Shown one piece after another: positions 39,914-49,991 of a stretch of 64,000 nt of DNA. How positions within the stretch are numbered: position 1 is the first letter of the stretch; each line of letters begins with the position of its first letter. Both the position numbers and the translations under genes were made by a program. The DNA lies in contig NZ_LR134363.1 of assembly GCF_900637295.1 (NCBI RefSeq), positions 620,001 to 684,000 on the forward strand, read 5' to 3'. Under the pieces are notes generated by a model. That model saw only the letters and a list, made by a program, of their open reading frames with translations. It had not been told where the DNA came from and ran no database searches. This DNA comes from Actinomyces slackii (GTDB lineage Bacteria; Actinomycetota; Actinomycetes; Actinomycetales; Actinomycetaceae).

Positions 39914-41095
39914 TCAGCGCTGCTTGCGCTTCTTGGCCTGCTTCTTGCGCTTGGCAGCGGCCTGCTGGCGGGCGCGGGCCCGCCTCTCGTAACGGCGGCG
40001 CGCGATCTCCTCATCGGTGAGCCCATGCGCCGAGGAGGCTTCACCGCCCTCATCGACCTCGTCGGGATCGGGGGTCTGATCCACGGACTCCCCACCGCGC
40101 GCCTCGCCGGCCACCTGGGAGCCGTGCTTCTTCTGCCGATTCTTGCGCACCGGCTGGACGCGCTGGCCGCCGGTGCGCCCCTCGGCCTCGGCCTTGGCCG
40201 CGGCGGCGGCCCGCTCCTCCTCCTCAAGGGAGGGCAGGCCCTTGCGCGCCCGCTTGGCGTTGATGCGGGCGCGGTACTTCTTCTCCGCATCAGATCCGGG
40301 GGCCGGCATGTTGCGAATGGTGAAGTACTGCTGCCCCAGGGTCCACGCATTGGAGGTCAGCCAGTAGACGAGCACGCCGATCTGGAAGTAGACGCCGGAG
40401 AAGGCGAAGACGATGGGCATGACCGTGATCATCATGCGCTGGGAGCGCATCATGGGGTTGTCGGAGTTCTTGACGGACTCCGGCATGTTCTTCATGCTCA
40501 GCTGGGCCATGGTGTACCACTGCGTCGCCGACATGATGATGATCATGATCACCGTCACGATCTTGACCTGGAGATCGGAGCTTCCCAGGAAGGAGTCGGA
40601 CAGGTGGGCGCCCAGGAACGTGGAGGCCTGGACATCAGCGGCGAGTTTCGCGGTCAGCGGGCCGATCGAGTCACCGCCCGGGTAGGTCCCGTTGGCCACG
40701 TTGGGTAGGCTGGACAGCACCCGGAGGAGCGCGAAAAATACCGGCATCTGCACGAGGATCGGCAGGCAGGAGGACAGAGGGTTGGTCCCGTGCTTGCGGT
40801 AGAGCGCCATCATCTCCTCCTGCTGGCGCCGCTGCGACTCGGGATCCTTCTTGCCCTTGTACTTGGCCTGCAGGGCCTGGAACTCGGGCTGCATGAGCTG
40901 CATGCCGCGCGAGGCCCGGATCTGGCGGACGACCAGGGGGATGATGAGGATGCGCACCACGATCGTCAGCCCGATGATCGACAGCACCCAGGCCACGCCG
41001 GGTCCATCGGGCATGCCCAGGAAGACCAGTGCCTTGTGGATGTAGACCATGACCCAGGCGACAGCCACCTTGAGGGGCCACAGCATGCTGTCCAT
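39914..41095 (-). CDS. yidC: membrane protein insertase YidC
   Basis: 393 aa. The Oxa1/YidC core has five helices: MLWPLKVAVAWVMVYIHKAL, GVAWVLSIIGLTIVVRILII (ending with the conserved R in the groove, VVRQIRA), and CLPILVQMPVFFALLRVLSS. The cytoplasmic hairpin (KYKGKKDPESQRRQQEEMMA) and a long basic C-terminal tail (RQQAAAKRKKQAKKRKQR) for ribosome contact are present. I chose ATG 41095 (AGGAGT upstream). It inserts membrane proteins with or without SecYEG. It sits in the conserved rpmH-rnpA-yidD-yidC-khpB order. Confidence 0.95.
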   Translation of the reverse strand: MDSMLWPLKVAVAWVMVYIHKALVFLGMPDGPGVAWVLSIIGLTIVVRILIIPLVVRQIRASRGMQLMQPEFQALQAKYKGKKDPESQRRQQEEMMALYRKHGTNPLSSCLPILVQMPVFFALLRVLSSLPNVANGTYPGGDSIGPLTAKLAADVQASTFLGAHLSDSFLGSSDLQVKIVTVIMIIIMSATQWYTMAQLSMKNMPESVKNSDNPMMRSQRMMITVMPIVFAFSGVYFQIGVLVYWLTSNAWTLGQQYFTIRNMPAPGSDAEKKYRARINAKRARKGLPSLEEEERAAAAAKAEAEGRTGGQRVQPVRKNRQKKHGSQVAGEARGGESVDQTPDPDEVDEGGEASSAHGLTDEEIARRRYERRARARQQAAAKRKKQAKKRKQR

Positions 41096-41154
41096 CTGTA
41101 CTCCTTGTGAGAGATCGTGCGGGCCCCAGCCACCGCTGAGGCTCCGGCCCGGCA

Positions 41155-41448
41155 TCACTCGTGCATGAACCGGGGAACGTCGTGGGGATAGTGATAGCGC
41201 CACCTGCCCTCATCGGGCACGTGGTCGACGCCGCCGGGCGTCAGGGGATTGCAGCGCAGGATGCGCCAGACGGACAGGATCATGCCCTTGACCACGCCGT
41301 GCCGCTCCACGGCCTGGACGGCGTAGGCGGAGCAGCTCGGGTAGTAGCGGCAGCTCGGGGGTAATGCCGGGGAGATCCAGTGCTGGTAGAGCCGCACCGG
41401 GGCCAGCACCACGCGTGCCGCCAGCCGCCCCGCCCTCGTCCTGGTCAT
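41155..41448 (-). CDS. yidD: membrane protein insertion efficiency factor YidD
   Basis: 97 aa. Shows the family pattern [32 protein letters not shown] and [15 protein letters not shown]. Its ATG overlaps the rnpA stop by 4 bp (ATGA). It assists YidC-dependent insertion. Confidence 0.95.
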   Translation of the reverse strand: MTRTRAGRLAARVVLAPVRLYQHWISPALPPSCRYYPSCSAYAVQAVERHGVVKGMILSVWRILRCNPLTPGGVDHVPDEGRWRYHYPHDVPRFMHE

Positions 41449-41813
41449 CTGCGCCGTCCTTGAGCTGCCAGGCGCCGGCAGCGGTCCAGGAGCCGATCGA
41501 TGTCCCGGGCCAGATCGGCGCTCGATGCGCCGTCGGCCCCGGCCAGACCGCGGATGACCAGGCGTGAGCCGGGCTGGAGGCCATCCAGGCGCTCGGCCAT
41601 GATGGCCCGCACCCGCCGCTTGATCCGGTTGCGGTGCGTGGCCAGAGGGACCTGCTTCTTGGGGACGACGACGCCGACGAGGGCCGGGGCATGATCCCCG
41701 GACTCGCCGGCGCGGTAGTGAAGGACCAGCCTGCGGCTGCCGCTGCGGGCACCAGTGCGCACTGCGGAGGAGAAGTCATCACCCCGCAGTAATCGGTGCG
41801 CCGCGTCGAGCAC
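41445..41813 (-). CDS. rnpA: ribonuclease P protein component
   Basis: 122 aa from the GTG at 41813. The RNase P signature [20 protein letters not shown] and [13 protein letters not shown] are present, with [20 protein letters not shown] at the N terminus. It binds RNase P RNA and helps mature tRNA 5' ends. The GTG comes two bases after the rpmH stop (TGAGGTG), so it is coupled. A longer start exists upstream but would overlap rpmH in another frame. Confidence 0.93.
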   Translation of the reverse strand: MLDAAHRLLRGDDFSSAVRTGARSGSRRLVLHYRAGESGDHAPALVGVVVPKKQVPLATHRNRIKRRVRAIMAERLDGLQPGSRLVIRGLAGADGASSADLARDIDRLLDRCRRLAAQGRRR

Positions 41814-41814
41814 C

Positions 41815-41952
41815 TCAGGCGGCGAGACGCGCGCGGCCCTTGCGGCGGCGCGAGGCCAGAACAGCCCGGCCGGCGCGAGTGGACATGCGCTTGCGGAAGC
41901 CGTGCACCTTGGCACGACGACGGTTGTTGGGCTGGTAGGTCCGCTTGCTCAC
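41815..41952 (-). CDS. rpmH: 50S ribosomal protein L34
   Basis: 45 aa, GTG start with GGAG upstream: [20 protein letters not shown] and [20 protein letters not shown] are the L34 hallmark. Highly basic, 50S subunit. First gene of the leftward rpmH-rnpA-yidD-yidC-khpB-rsmG-parA-parB series. Confidence 0.97.
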   Translation of the reverse strand: MSKRTYQPNNRRRAKVHGFRKRMSTRAGRAVLASRRRKGRARLAA

Positions 41953-42417
41953 GGCTGTACTCCTGCTTGAGGTGATCGGAACAGCGCATCGCGAGGGTCG
42001 CGGCGCTGTCGCTCGTGCGGATGCCCCATGGACCGAGGCCTGAGTCCGCGCGAACGTCCGCACCACAATACGTTTCGCCCTCCCGCAGGGTCAAACGGAT
42101 GTGACGGACGCCGGATGAGGCGCCAACCACGTTCAGCCTTCATCCAGGCCAGTTCGGGGTGACAACCAGGATATATCCACTACTGTGGACGCTGGCCGGT
42201 CCACACCCCTGTGAATCTGTGGAGCGCTCCGCCATGGCGTCATCGTCAGCACGTGTCATTCATAGTGCGAGACCGGCTGTCATCGCCGACTGTGGACAAC
42301 GCTCCCGAGTGACCCACAGGTGTGGACAACTCTGTGGAGAGACCCCATGATGGATGGCCTGGCCGCCACCGCCCGGCGGCCCTGTCCACATGCTTCACCC
42401 ACCCCCAGGAGGACGTC
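41953..42417. other. oriC: rpmH-dnaA intergenic region with DnaA boxes (part of oriC)
   Basis: 465 bp between divergent rpmH and dnaA. Two perfect boxes TGTGGACAA (TTGTCCACA on the other strand) are at 42291-42299 and 42321-42329, and CTGTCCACA (8/9) is at 42382-42390. Weaker ones: ATATCCACT 42173-42181, TGTGGACGC 42184-42192 and CGGTCCACA 42197-42205. It also holds the divergent promoters, and DnaA autoregulation is expected. Whether the main unwinding site is here or in the dnaA-dnaN gap cannot be told by eye. Confidence 0.65.
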
Positions 42418-44145
42418 GTGCCCGACACCGCCAACACCCGGTGGCTCTCAGCCCTGGAGGTCCTCTCGGCCTCCGGAGAGCTGGGCCAGGGCAAGATGTC
42501 CATGATCAGGATGACTCATGTCATCGATGTGGACGGCACCCTGGTCCTCGTCGTCGGCTCCGCCTTCGCCAAGGACATCGTGGAGCAGTCGATGGCCCCG
42601 ATCCGCTCGGCGGTCTCGCAGGTCTGGGGCACCCCCATGCCCATCGAGGTCACCATCGACACCTCCTCCGAGGCCTCCATGCGCCCGGCGGTCCAGCCTC
42701 GGCCCGCAGAGCCCTCGCCCTATGTGAGCCTGCCGGCGCCCGCCCTGGGCACCGCTCCCGACGCCCCGCCGGTGCCCATGTCCCCTCCTATGATCGGCCA
42801 GCCCGCATCGCCCATGGCGGCTCCGATCGCCATTCCCACAGGTCCCGCGGTGGGAAGCCCTCCGGCAGCCGGCATGCTCTACGGGCCGGGAAGCCCCGGC
42901 CAACCGGGCCAACCCGGTCAGGCGCCCTACTACGTGGCCGCGGCATCCGCTGAGCCTCCCGGGCCCTCCGGGCACCTCGGGCACTCGGCCTCGGGCGGGC
43001 GCCCCGCCGCCCCGGGATCCAGCGCTGTCGAGCCGGGCCCCCATCTCCCCTCCCCGGGACTGCTGAGCCCCACCGCGGTCGACGACGCCTCCCAGCTCAA
43101 CCCGCGCTACACCTTCGACTCCTACGTCACCGGCTCGTCCAACCGCTTCGCCCACGCCACAGCACTGGCGGTGGCCGAGGCTCCGGCCCGCGCCTACAAC
43201 CCCCTGTTCATCTACGGGGGCTCGGGCCTGGGCAAGACCCACCTGCTGCATGCCATCGGCCACTACGCCCGCACCCTCAACCCCGGGATCCGGGTCAAGT
43301 ACGTCAACTCCGAGGTCTTCGTCTCCGACTTCATCGCCTGCGTGCGCGACGGCAACCAGGATGACGGTCGCATGGAGGGCTTCAAGCGCCGCTACCGGGA
43401 GGTCGACATTCTCCTGGTGGATGACATCCAGTTCCTCCAGGGCAAGGAGTCGACCCTCGAGGAGTTCTTCCACACCTTCAACTCCCTGCACTCCTCGGGC
43501 AAGCAGGTGGTCCTGACCTCCGACCAGCCGCCCAAGGCCCTGGGCGGGCTCGACGAGCGCCTGCGCTCGCGCTTCGAGTGGGGGCTTCTGGCCGATGTCC
43601 AGCCCCCGGACCTGGAGACCCGCATCGCCATACTCTCGCGCAAGGGCAGCGCCGAGGACCTGGATCTGCCCTTCGACGTCCTGGAGTACATCGCCTCGCG
43701 GGTGACCACCAACATCCGCGAGCTGGAGGGCGCGCTCATCCGGGTCACGGCCTTCGCCTCGCTCAACAAGCAGCCCGTGGACCAGACCCTGGCCGAGATG
43801 GTCCTCAAGGACATCATCTCCGACCCTGAGGGCCAGGAGATCACCACCTCCCTCATCATGGCCCAGACCGCCGACTACTTCGACATCACCATCGATGACC
43901 TGTGCTCGGCCAACCGCTCGCGCACCATGGTCTCGGCCCGGCACATCGCCATGTACCTGTGCCGGGAGCTGACCGACCTGTCCCTGCCCAAGATCGGTCG
44001 GGAGTTCGGAGGCCGCGACCACACCACGGTGATGAGCGCGGACAAGAAGATCCGCACCCTCATGGCCGAGCGCCGCTCCACCTTCAACCAGGTCACCGAG
44101 CTGACCAGCCGCATCAAGCAGGCGGCGCAGTCGCCCCAGGCCTGA
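42418..44145 (+). CDS. dnaA: chromosomal replication initiator DnaA
   Basis: 575 aa. GTG start with AGGAGGA. Domain I at ~1-85; a long Pro/Gly/Ala-rich linker (~90-235) makes it longer than E. coli DnaA, as in streptomycetes. AAA+ domain: Walker [16 protein letters not shown] (~265) and Walker [14 protein letters not shown]. Domain IV has the DNA-binding signature [20 protein letters not shown] (~525). It binds the boxes flanking its own gene and opens the origin. Confidence 0.97.
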   Translation: MPDTANTRWLSALEVLSASGELGQGKMSMIRMTHVIDVDGTLVLVVGSAFAKDIVEQSMAPIRSAVSQVWGTPMPIEVTIDTSSEASMRPAVQPRPAEPSPYVSLPAPALGTAPDAPPVPMSPPMIGQPASPMAAPIAIPTGPAVGSPPAAGMLYGPGSPGQPGQPGQAPYYVAAASAEPPGPSGHLGHSASGGRPAAPGSSAVEPGPHLPSPGLLSPTAVDDASQLNPRYTFDSYVTGSSNRFAHATALAVAEAPARAYNPLFIYGGSGLGKTHLLHAIGHYARTLNPGIRVKYVNSEVFVSDFIACVRDGNQDDGRMEGFKRRYREVDILLVDDIQFLQGKESTLEEFFHTFNSLHSSGKQVVLTSDQPPKALGGLDERLRSRFEWGLLADVQPPDLETRIAILSRKGSAEDLDLPFDVLEYIASRVTTNIRELEGALIRVTAFASLNKQPVDQTLAEMVLKDIISDPEGQEITTSLIMAQTADYFDITIDDLCSANRSRTMVSARHIAMYLCRELTDLSLPKIGREFGGRDHTTVMSADKKIRTLMAERRSTFNQVTELTSRIKQAAQSPQA

Positions 44146-44586
44146 CCCGACCGGCCCAGCCGGCCCTGGCCGTCCGCGCGGATCGACCGGCTGTGGAGGT
44201 CACTGGGGAGCCTGCGTGGACAGATCCGGGCATGGCTGTGGGAGACAACGAGGCCGCTGTGGAAGCACAGAGTTGTCATTCGATGTCCTCCACCGAAGAC
44301 CCGATGAGCCAACCGAACCACTCATATGTGATTCCACATGCGGATCGGCTCCACGGCGGCCAAAACCGGGGTTCTCCCCAGGATCCACACGTGCTACTAC
44401 CTCTACTAACGAAAGACATGCGATTCGATCCGCGCCGCCAACGTGGGGCCCGGCCGCTCAGGCTCGCCGTCAGATTCTTCAAGTTCCACGCGTCGGCTGC
44501 CGAGAACGTCTAGACTCCCGCTGACGTGTGCGCGCTCGGGCGAGCGCGCCCGCCCGGACCATCCACCTGCAACGGAGGCACCTATC
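44146..44586. other. oriC: dnaA-dnaN intergenic region, candidate oriC core
   Basis: 441 bp without a gene and with a more A/T-rich middle (about 44270-44420). DnaA-box-like words are present but weak: TGTGGAGGT (44192-44200), GATTCCACA (44330-44338) and GGATCCACA (44381-44389). Actinobacterial origins usually lie here, yet the perfect boxes are on the rpmH side. A -10-like TAGACT near 44512 may serve dnaN. Confidence 0.5.
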
Positions 44587-45720
44587 GTGAAGCTCAGGGT
44601 CGATCGCGACATCCTTGCCGAGGCAGTGACCTGGACAGCGCGCTCCGTGCCCGCCCGCCCACCGGTGCCGGTCCTGGCCGGGGTGCGCGTGGAGGCCACC
44701 GGCTCCAGCCTCATCCTGTCGTCCTTCGACTATGAGGTCTCAGCCCACTGCGAGGTGGCCGCTGATGTGGAGGATGAGGGCATCGTCCTGGTCTCGGGCC
44801 GTCTGCTGGCTGACATCGCCAAGGCGCTTCCCAACAAGCCCGTCGATCTTGAGCTCGAGGGCACCAAGGTGGCGGTGACCTGCGGAGCGGCGCACTTCTC
44901 CCTGGCCGCGATGGCCGCCGACGACTACCCCGCCCTGCCGGCCATGCCCGCCGTCGCCGGCACCATCGACGCCCATGACCTGGCGCGCGCCGTGGCCCAG
45001 GTCTCCATCGCCGCCTCCCGCGACGAGACGCTGCCCCTGCTGACCAGCGTGCAGATGGAGGTCGAGGGATCCTCCCTGGTGCTCATGGCCACCGACCGCT
45101 ACCGCCTGGCCATGAGGCAGATGACCTGGTCGCCCGACTCCCCGGAGCTGTCCACCACGGCCCTGCTCAAGGCCCGGACCCTGTCCGACGTCGCCAAGTC
45201 CCTGACCTCCTCGGGGGATGTCACCATCGCCCTGAGCGACTCCAGCACCGGCTCGGCGGGCCTCATCGGCTTCGAGGCCGGCGGGAGGCGCACCACCTCC
45301 CTGCTGACCGACGGCGACTACCCGCCGGTGCGCCGCCTCTTCCCCGAGAACACGACCATCCACGCCACCGTGGGACGCGAGGAGCTCATCGCGGCGGTCC
45401 GACGCGTCAGCCTCGTGGCCGACCGCGCCACCCCCATCCACATGAGCTTCACCCAGGGCAGCCTGGCCCTGGACGCGGGCCAGGGCGACGACGCGCAGGC
45501 CTCCGAGCAGCTCGTCGCCCACCTCGATGGTGAGGACATCACCACCGCCTTCAACCCCACCTACCTGCTCGACGGCCTGGGCGCCCTGACCCAGCCCTAC
45601 GTCACCTTCGACTTCACCCACGCCTCCAAGCCGGCCGTGCTGACCGGAGTGGATGCCATCGGCGGCACCGAGGACGAGAGCTTCCGCTACCTCATCATGC
45701 CGATCCGATTCGGGGCCTGA
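44587..45720 (+). CDS. dnaN: DNA polymerase III beta sliding clamp
   Basis: 377 aa, GTG start with GGAGG. Three-domain clamp: KLRVDRDILAEAVTWTARSV at the start, LPLLTSVQMEVEGSSLVLMA with TDRYRLA in the middle and the C-terminal YLIMPIRFGA. Forms the dimeric ring that holds polymerase III on DNA. Upstream of recF by 9 bp. Confidence 0.97.
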   Translation: MKLRVDRDILAEAVTWTARSVPARPPVPVLAGVRVEATGSSLILSSFDYEVSAHCEVAADVEDEGIVLVSGRLLADIAKALPNKPVDLELEGTKVAVTCGAAHFSLAAMAADDYPALPAMPAVAGTIDAHDLARAVAQVSIAASRDETLPLLTSVQMEVEGSSLVLMATDRYRLAMRQMTWSPDSPELSTTALLKARTLSDVAKSLTSSGDVTIALSDSSTGSAGLIGFEAGGRRTTSLLTDGDYPPVRRLFPENTTIHATVGREELIAAVRRVSLVADRATPIHMSFTQGSLALDAGQGDDAQASEQLVAHLDGEDITTAFNPTYLLDGLGALTQPYVTFDFTHASKPAVLTGVDAIGGTEDESFRYLIMPIRFGA

Positions 45721-45729
45721 TCCCCGCCG

Positions 45730-46938
45730 GTGTTCGTCTCCGACCTGTCCCTGGACGACTTCCGCTCCTATGAGCGGCTGGTGCTGTCCCTGGAGCCCGG
45801 GCCCACGGCCTTCGTGGGCGCCAACGGCCAGGGCAAGACGAACCTGGTCGAGGCCATCGGCTACCTCGCCTCGCTGTCCTCCCACCGAGCAGGGGCGGAT
45901 ACCGCCCTGGTGCGCCGGGCCGCGCCCGGCATGGAGCAGCCGGCCGGATCGGTGCTCAGGGCCAAGGCCGTCCACGGCCAGCGGCCCAGTGTTCTGGAGA
46001 TCGAGATCATCGCCGGCAAGGCCAATCGGGCGCGCCTGAATCGGGGAAGCTGCCGGCCCCGGGATCTTCTGGGCGTCCTGCGCGCTGTCATCTTCGCCCC
46101 CGAGGACCTGGCCCTGGTGCGCGGTGAGCCGGGGCTGCGCCGTCGGCTCCTGGATGATCTGGTCGTCACCCTGCGCCCCAGCCTGGCCGGGGTGCGCGCC
46201 GAGCACGACAAGATCCTGGCCCAGCGGGCCAGCCTGCTGAAATCCGCTCGGGCGGCCAGGAGCTCGACCGCCTCCATGCTCGCGACCCTTGAGGTCTGGG
46301 ATGCCCAGCTGGCGGCGGCGGCCGCTCGGCTCATCGCCGCGCGCATCGAGGTCATCACGCGCCTGCGCCCCTGGGTGGAGGCCGCCTACCATGCGGTGGC
46401 CGACGGCCGGGGCCAGGCGCGCATGGCCTACCGCTCCAGCCTGCTCATCACCGAGGGGGCCGCCGAGCCCGATCCCCGCGATGAGGGCGCCTGGTTGGCC
46501 GGCGAGGCCGACTTGGGCGAGGCCGCCACCACGGCCGCGCGCCTGGAGGCCGCCATGGCGGGGCTCCACTCCCGCGAGATCGACCGGGGCGCCAACCTGG
46601 TGGGCGCCCACCGCGATGACCTCGATCTCTTCATCGGTGATCTGCCTGCCCGCGGCTACGCCTCCCACGGGGAGCAGTGGTCGCTGGCCCTGGCTCTGCG
46701 GCTGGGCTCCTACGAGATGCTGCGCCATGACGTGGAGGCCTACGGAGGCGACGGCGAGCCCGTTCTCATCCTCGACGACGTCTTCGCCTCCCTGGATGAG
46801 CGGCGTCGTCAGGCACTGGTGACCATGGTGGCCGGGGCTCAGCAGGTCCTGCTGACGGCCGCCGTCGACGAGGACATCCCCGGTGAGCTGACCGGGGCGC
46901 GATTCCGGGTGGAGGACGGGGAGGTGAGCCGTGTCTGA
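45730..46938 (+). CDS. recF: DNA replication and repair protein RecF
   Basis: 402 aa, GTG start. SMC-like ATPase: Walker A GANGQGKTNLVEAIGYLASL, signature and Walker B EPVLILDDVFASLDERRRQA, and an N-terminal LSLDDFRSYERLVL. It loads RecA at gapped DNA. It overlaps dciA by 8 bp and follows dnaN directly. Confidence 0.96.
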   Translation: MFVSDLSLDDFRSYERLVLSLEPGPTAFVGANGQGKTNLVEAIGYLASLSSHRAGADTALVRRAAPGMEQPAGSVLRAKAVHGQRPSVLEIEIIAGKANRARLNRGSCRPRDLLGVLRAVIFAPEDLALVRGEPGLRRRLLDDLVVTLRPSLAGVRAEHDKILAQRASLLKSARAARSSTASMLATLEVWDAQLAAAAARLIAARIEVITRLRPWVEAAYHAVADGRGQARMAYRSSLLITEGAAEPDPRDEGAWLAGEADLGEAATTAARLEAAMAGLHSREIDRGANLVGAHRDDLDLFIGDLPARGYASHGEQWSLALALRLGSYEMLRHDVEAYGGDGEPVLILDDVFASLDERRRQALVTMVAGAQQVLLTAAVDEDIPGELTGARFRVEDGEVSRV

Positions 46939-47563
46939 GGAGCCCTCCCTGCCCACCCGCGCCCAGGCCGATGCCCTAGCGGGCCGGGCCCTGGCCCGCG
47001 CCCAGCGCAGCGCCTGGGAGGCGGGCACCGGGCGGTCACCGGCCCGCCCGAGCGCCGAGGGCCAGGGGCTGGCCCCCTGGGACCAGCGCCGCCAGAGGGC
47101 CCGGGCCCTGGGCGAGGATGATCCCGAGGACCGTGGCCCCGGCCTGCCCCCGGGCCGCGATCGACCCGGGCCCACGCGCTTCGATCCGCGCACCGGCTCG
47201 CGCGAGCTGGCCCGCATGGTGGACAAGCGCGGATGGGGCGGCAAGCTGGCCATGGCCGCCGTCGTGGCCGGATGGGAGGAGATCGTGGGGCGGCAGGTCG
47301 CCGAGCACTGCGCCATCGAGTCCTTCGAGGCCGGGCGCATCACCCTGCGGGCCTCCTCCTCCAGCTGGGCCCAGCAGCTGCGCCTCATGCAGCCGGTTAT
47401 CGAGGCCCGCGTGGCCCAGGCGCTGCGCTCAGCCCCCGGAGCCCCGGCCGGCAGGGGGCCCGCTCCCATCGAACTGCGGATCCTGGGCCCGGCGGGCCCC
47501 ACCTGGAAGCGCCGCGGTGTGGGGCTTCGCGGAGCGCGAGGACCCCGGGACACCTATGGATGA
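46931..47563 (+). CDS. dciA: DUF721/DciA-like DnaB helicase operator
   Basis: 210 aa, GTG start inside the recF tail. A disordered, Arg/Pro-rich N terminus (~1-95) precedes the DUF721 domain: GWGGKLAMAAVVAGWEEIVG, ... ITLRASSSSWAQQLRLMQPV, which is the typical W-x-x-x-V/A and S-S-x-W-x-x-x-L pattern. DciA family members recruit and load the replicative helicase in bacteria lacking DnaC. Its place between recF and gyrB is conserved in actinobacteria. Confidence 0.85.
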   Translation: MSEEPSLPTRAQADALAGRALARAQRSAWEAGTGRSPARPSAEGQGLAPWDQRRQRARALGEDDPEDRGPGLPPGRDRPGPTRFDPRTGSRELARMVDKRGWGGKLAMAAVVAGWEEIVGRQVAEHCAIESFEAGRITLRASSSSWAQQLRLMQPVIEARVAQALRSAPGAPAGRGPAPIELRILGPAGPTWKRRGVGLRGARGPRDTYG

Positions 47564-47679
47564 GAACGGATGAGATCGGGCCAGAGGATCTTCTGGATGG
47601 TTCCTGGGCAATATCAGGGCGATTGGTCGGTGATGCGGCCGTGACTGAGGTGATGACGGGCACTCTCCAGCAGCGCCCG

Positions 47680-47713
47680 TGAACATCAGGTTCATGCCCC
47701 TGTGCGCTAGAAT
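47680..47713 (+). promoter_or_regulatory. gyrB promoter with overlapping inverted repeat
   Basis: In the 306-bp dciA-gyrB gap, -10-like TAGAAT lies at 47708-47713. Just upstream, where the -35 should be, is a perfect inverted repeat TGAAC-ATCAG-GTTCA (47680-47694). No good -35 is visible, which suggests an activated or supercoiling-controlled promoter. The transcript would carry a leader of about 150 bp. Nothing else was recognised in this gap. Confidence 0.5.
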
Positions 47714-47869
47714 GCGTTGGAACCGCCCATGGTGCGCACAGGACCGCCCTGAGGTACCCACCTACGCGCATGCGGGATCCCAGCCGGGATCGGCGCGTGA
47801 AGGGCTCGGACGGAGACATCGGACCACCAGGGTCCTTCCGTGCGCGCAACGATGAGGAGCAACTGACAC

Positions 47870-49939
47870 GTGTCTGAGCAGGACGCCGCTGTGGCCACTG
47901 AGCCTGAAGCGACCAAGGAGCCGACCACGCAGGCCCGCGACTACGGGGCCTCGGACATCACCGTCCTGGAGGGGCTCGAGGCCGTGCGCAAGCGGCCCGG
48001 CATGTACATCGGGTCCACCGGGGAGCGCGGACTGCACCACCTGGTCTACGAGGTCGTCGACAACTCCGTCGATGAGGCCCTGGCCGGTCACTGCGACCAC
48101 ATCCAGGTCACCCTCCAGGACGACGGCGCCGTGCGCGTGGAGGACAACGGCCGCGGCATCCCCGTCGATGAGCACCCCACGGAGCGCAAGCCCACCGTCG
48201 AGGTGGTCATGACCATCCTGCACGCCGGTGGGAAGTTCGGCGGCGGAGGCTACGCCGTCTCCGGCGGACTGCACGGCGTGGGCATCTCCGTGGTCAACGC
48301 CCTGTCCACGCGCGTGGACACCGAGATCCGCCGCCAGGGTCACGTGTGGCGCATGTCCTTCGCCGACGGCGGCAAGCCGATCACCGAGCTGGTCAAGGGC
48401 GAGGCCACCCAGGCCACCGGCACCACCCAGACCTTCTACCCCGACCCCTCCATCTTCGAGACCGTGGTCTTCGACTACGAGACCCTGCGCCGCCGCTTCC
48501 AGCAGATGGCCTTCCTCAACAAGGGCCTGCGCATCACCCTGACCGATGAGCGCGCCGGGGTCCAGGACGCCGGGGATGAGATCACCGGGGATGAGGGCGG
48601 CCCGGCCGACGACCCGGTGGTGGGCCACCGCTCGGTGACCTACTGCTACAACCATGGGCTGCGCGACTACGTGGAGTTCCTCAACAAGTCCAAGAAGAGC
48701 GAGCTCATCCACGCCGAGATCATCGACTTCGAGGCCGAGCAGGCGCTGGATGAGACCCATGGCATCAGCCTGGAGATCGCCATGCAGTGGACCAGCGCCT
48801 ACTCCGAGTCCGTGCACACCTACGCCAACACCATCAACACCACCGAGGGCGGAACCCATGAGGAGGGCTTCCGCACGGCCCTGACCACGCTGGTCAACAA
48901 GTACGCCCGCGACAAGGGCCTGCTCAAGGACAAGGACGACAACCTCACCGGTGACGACATCCGCGAGGGCCTGACCGCCGTCATCTCCGTCAAGCTCTCC
49001 GAGCCGCAGTTCGAGGGCCAGACCAAGACCAAGCTCGGCAACACCGAGGCCCGCACCTTCGTCCAGCAGACCGTCTACGCCCAGCTCGGCGACTGGCTGG
49101 ACTCCCACCCCGCCGACGCCAAGGCCGTCATCAACAAGGCCACCCAGGCCGCCGCCGCCCGCCTGGCCGCCCGCAAGGCCCGCGAGGCCACGCGGCGCAA
49201 GGGCGTCCTGGAGTCGGCCTCCATGCCCGGCAAGCTGCGCGACTGCTCCTCGCGCGTGGCCGAGGACTGCGAGATCTTCATCGTCGAGGGGGACTCCGCC
49301 GGCGGCTCCGCCGTGGGCGGGCGGGACCCCGAGCACCAGGCGATCATGCCCATCCGCGGCAAGATCCTCAATGTGGAGAAGGCGCGGCTGGACCGGGCCC
49401 TGTCCTCGGACACGATCCGCTCCCTCATCACGGCCTTCGGCACCGGGATCGGCGAGGACTTCGACCTGACCAAGCTGCGCTACGGCAAGATCGTCATCAT
49501 GGCCGACGCCGATGTCGACGGCCAGCACATCGCCACCCTGCTGCTCACCCTCCTGTTCCGCTACATGCGGCCCCTCATCGAGCACGGGCACACCTACATC
49601 GCCATGCCGCCCCTGTACCGCCTGAAGTGGTCGAATGCCGAGCACGAGTTCGCCTACTCCGATGCCGAGCGGGACAAGCTCCTCAAGGCCGGCGCTCAGG
49701 CCGGCCGCCGCCTGCCCAAGGAGGGCGGCATCCAGCGCTACAAGGGCCTGGGAGAGATGAACGACCACGAGCTGTGGGAGACCACGATGGACCCCTCCAC
49801 GCGCATCCTCAAGCAGGTCACCCTCGACGAGGCGGCCGACGCCGACGAGACCTTCGCCATCCTCATGGGCGACGACGTCGAGCAGCGGCGCTCCTTCATC
49901 CAGCGCAACGCCTCCGACGTGCGCTTCCTGGATATCTGA
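47870..49939 (+). CDS. gyrB: DNA gyrase subunit B
   Basis: 689 aa, GTG start. GHKL ATPase: [36 protein letters not shown] and [48 protein letters not shown]. The C terminus ends [11 protein letters not shown]. The segment after GDSAGGSA reads [20 protein letters not shown], whereas most GyrB proteins have a lysine right after GGSA. It supplies ATP hydrolysis for negative supercoiling with GyrA, encoded 52 bp downstream. Confidence 0.97.
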   Translation: MSEQDAAVATEPEATKEPTTQARDYGASDITVLEGLEAVRKRPGMYIGSTGERGLHHLVYEVVDNSVDEALAGHCDHIQVTLQDDGAVRVEDNGRGIPVDEHPTERKPTVEVVMTILHAGGKFGGGGYAVSGGLHGVGISVVNALSTRVDTEIRRQGHVWRMSFADGGKPITELVKGEATQATGTTQTFYPDPSIFETVVFDYETLRRRFQQMAFLNKGLRITLTDERAGVQDAGDEITGDEGGPADDPVVGHRSVTYCYNHGLRDYVEFLNKSKKSELIHAEIIDFEAEQALDETHGISLEIAMQWTSAYSESVHTYANTINTTEGGTHEEGFRTALTTLVNKYARDKGLLKDKDDNLTGDDIREGLTAVISVKLSEPQFEGQTKTKLGNTEARTFVQQTVYAQLGDWLDSHPADAKAVINKATQAAAARLAARKAREATRRKGVLESASMPGKLRDCSSRVAEDCEIFIVEGDSAGGSAVGGRDPEHQAIMPIRGKILNVEKARLDRALSSDTIRSLITAFGTGIGEDFDLTKLRYGKIVIMADADVDGQHIATLLLTLLFRYMRPLIEHGHTYIAMPPLYRLKWSNAEHEFAYSDAERDKLLKAGAQAGRRLPKEGGIQRYKGLGEMNDHELWETTMDPSTRILKQVTLDEAADADETFAILMGDDVEQRRSFIQRNASDVRFLDI

Positions 49940-49991
49940 GCCACCGCCACCCCACCCCGGGCACCGCCCCCGCAGCTGATAAAGGACCACC

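Noticed and set aside
44740-47553. Long minus-strand frame (~940 codons) opposite dnaN, recF and dciA
   Set aside because: Shadow of three certain genes; low-complexity Gly/Ala/Val composition and no motif.
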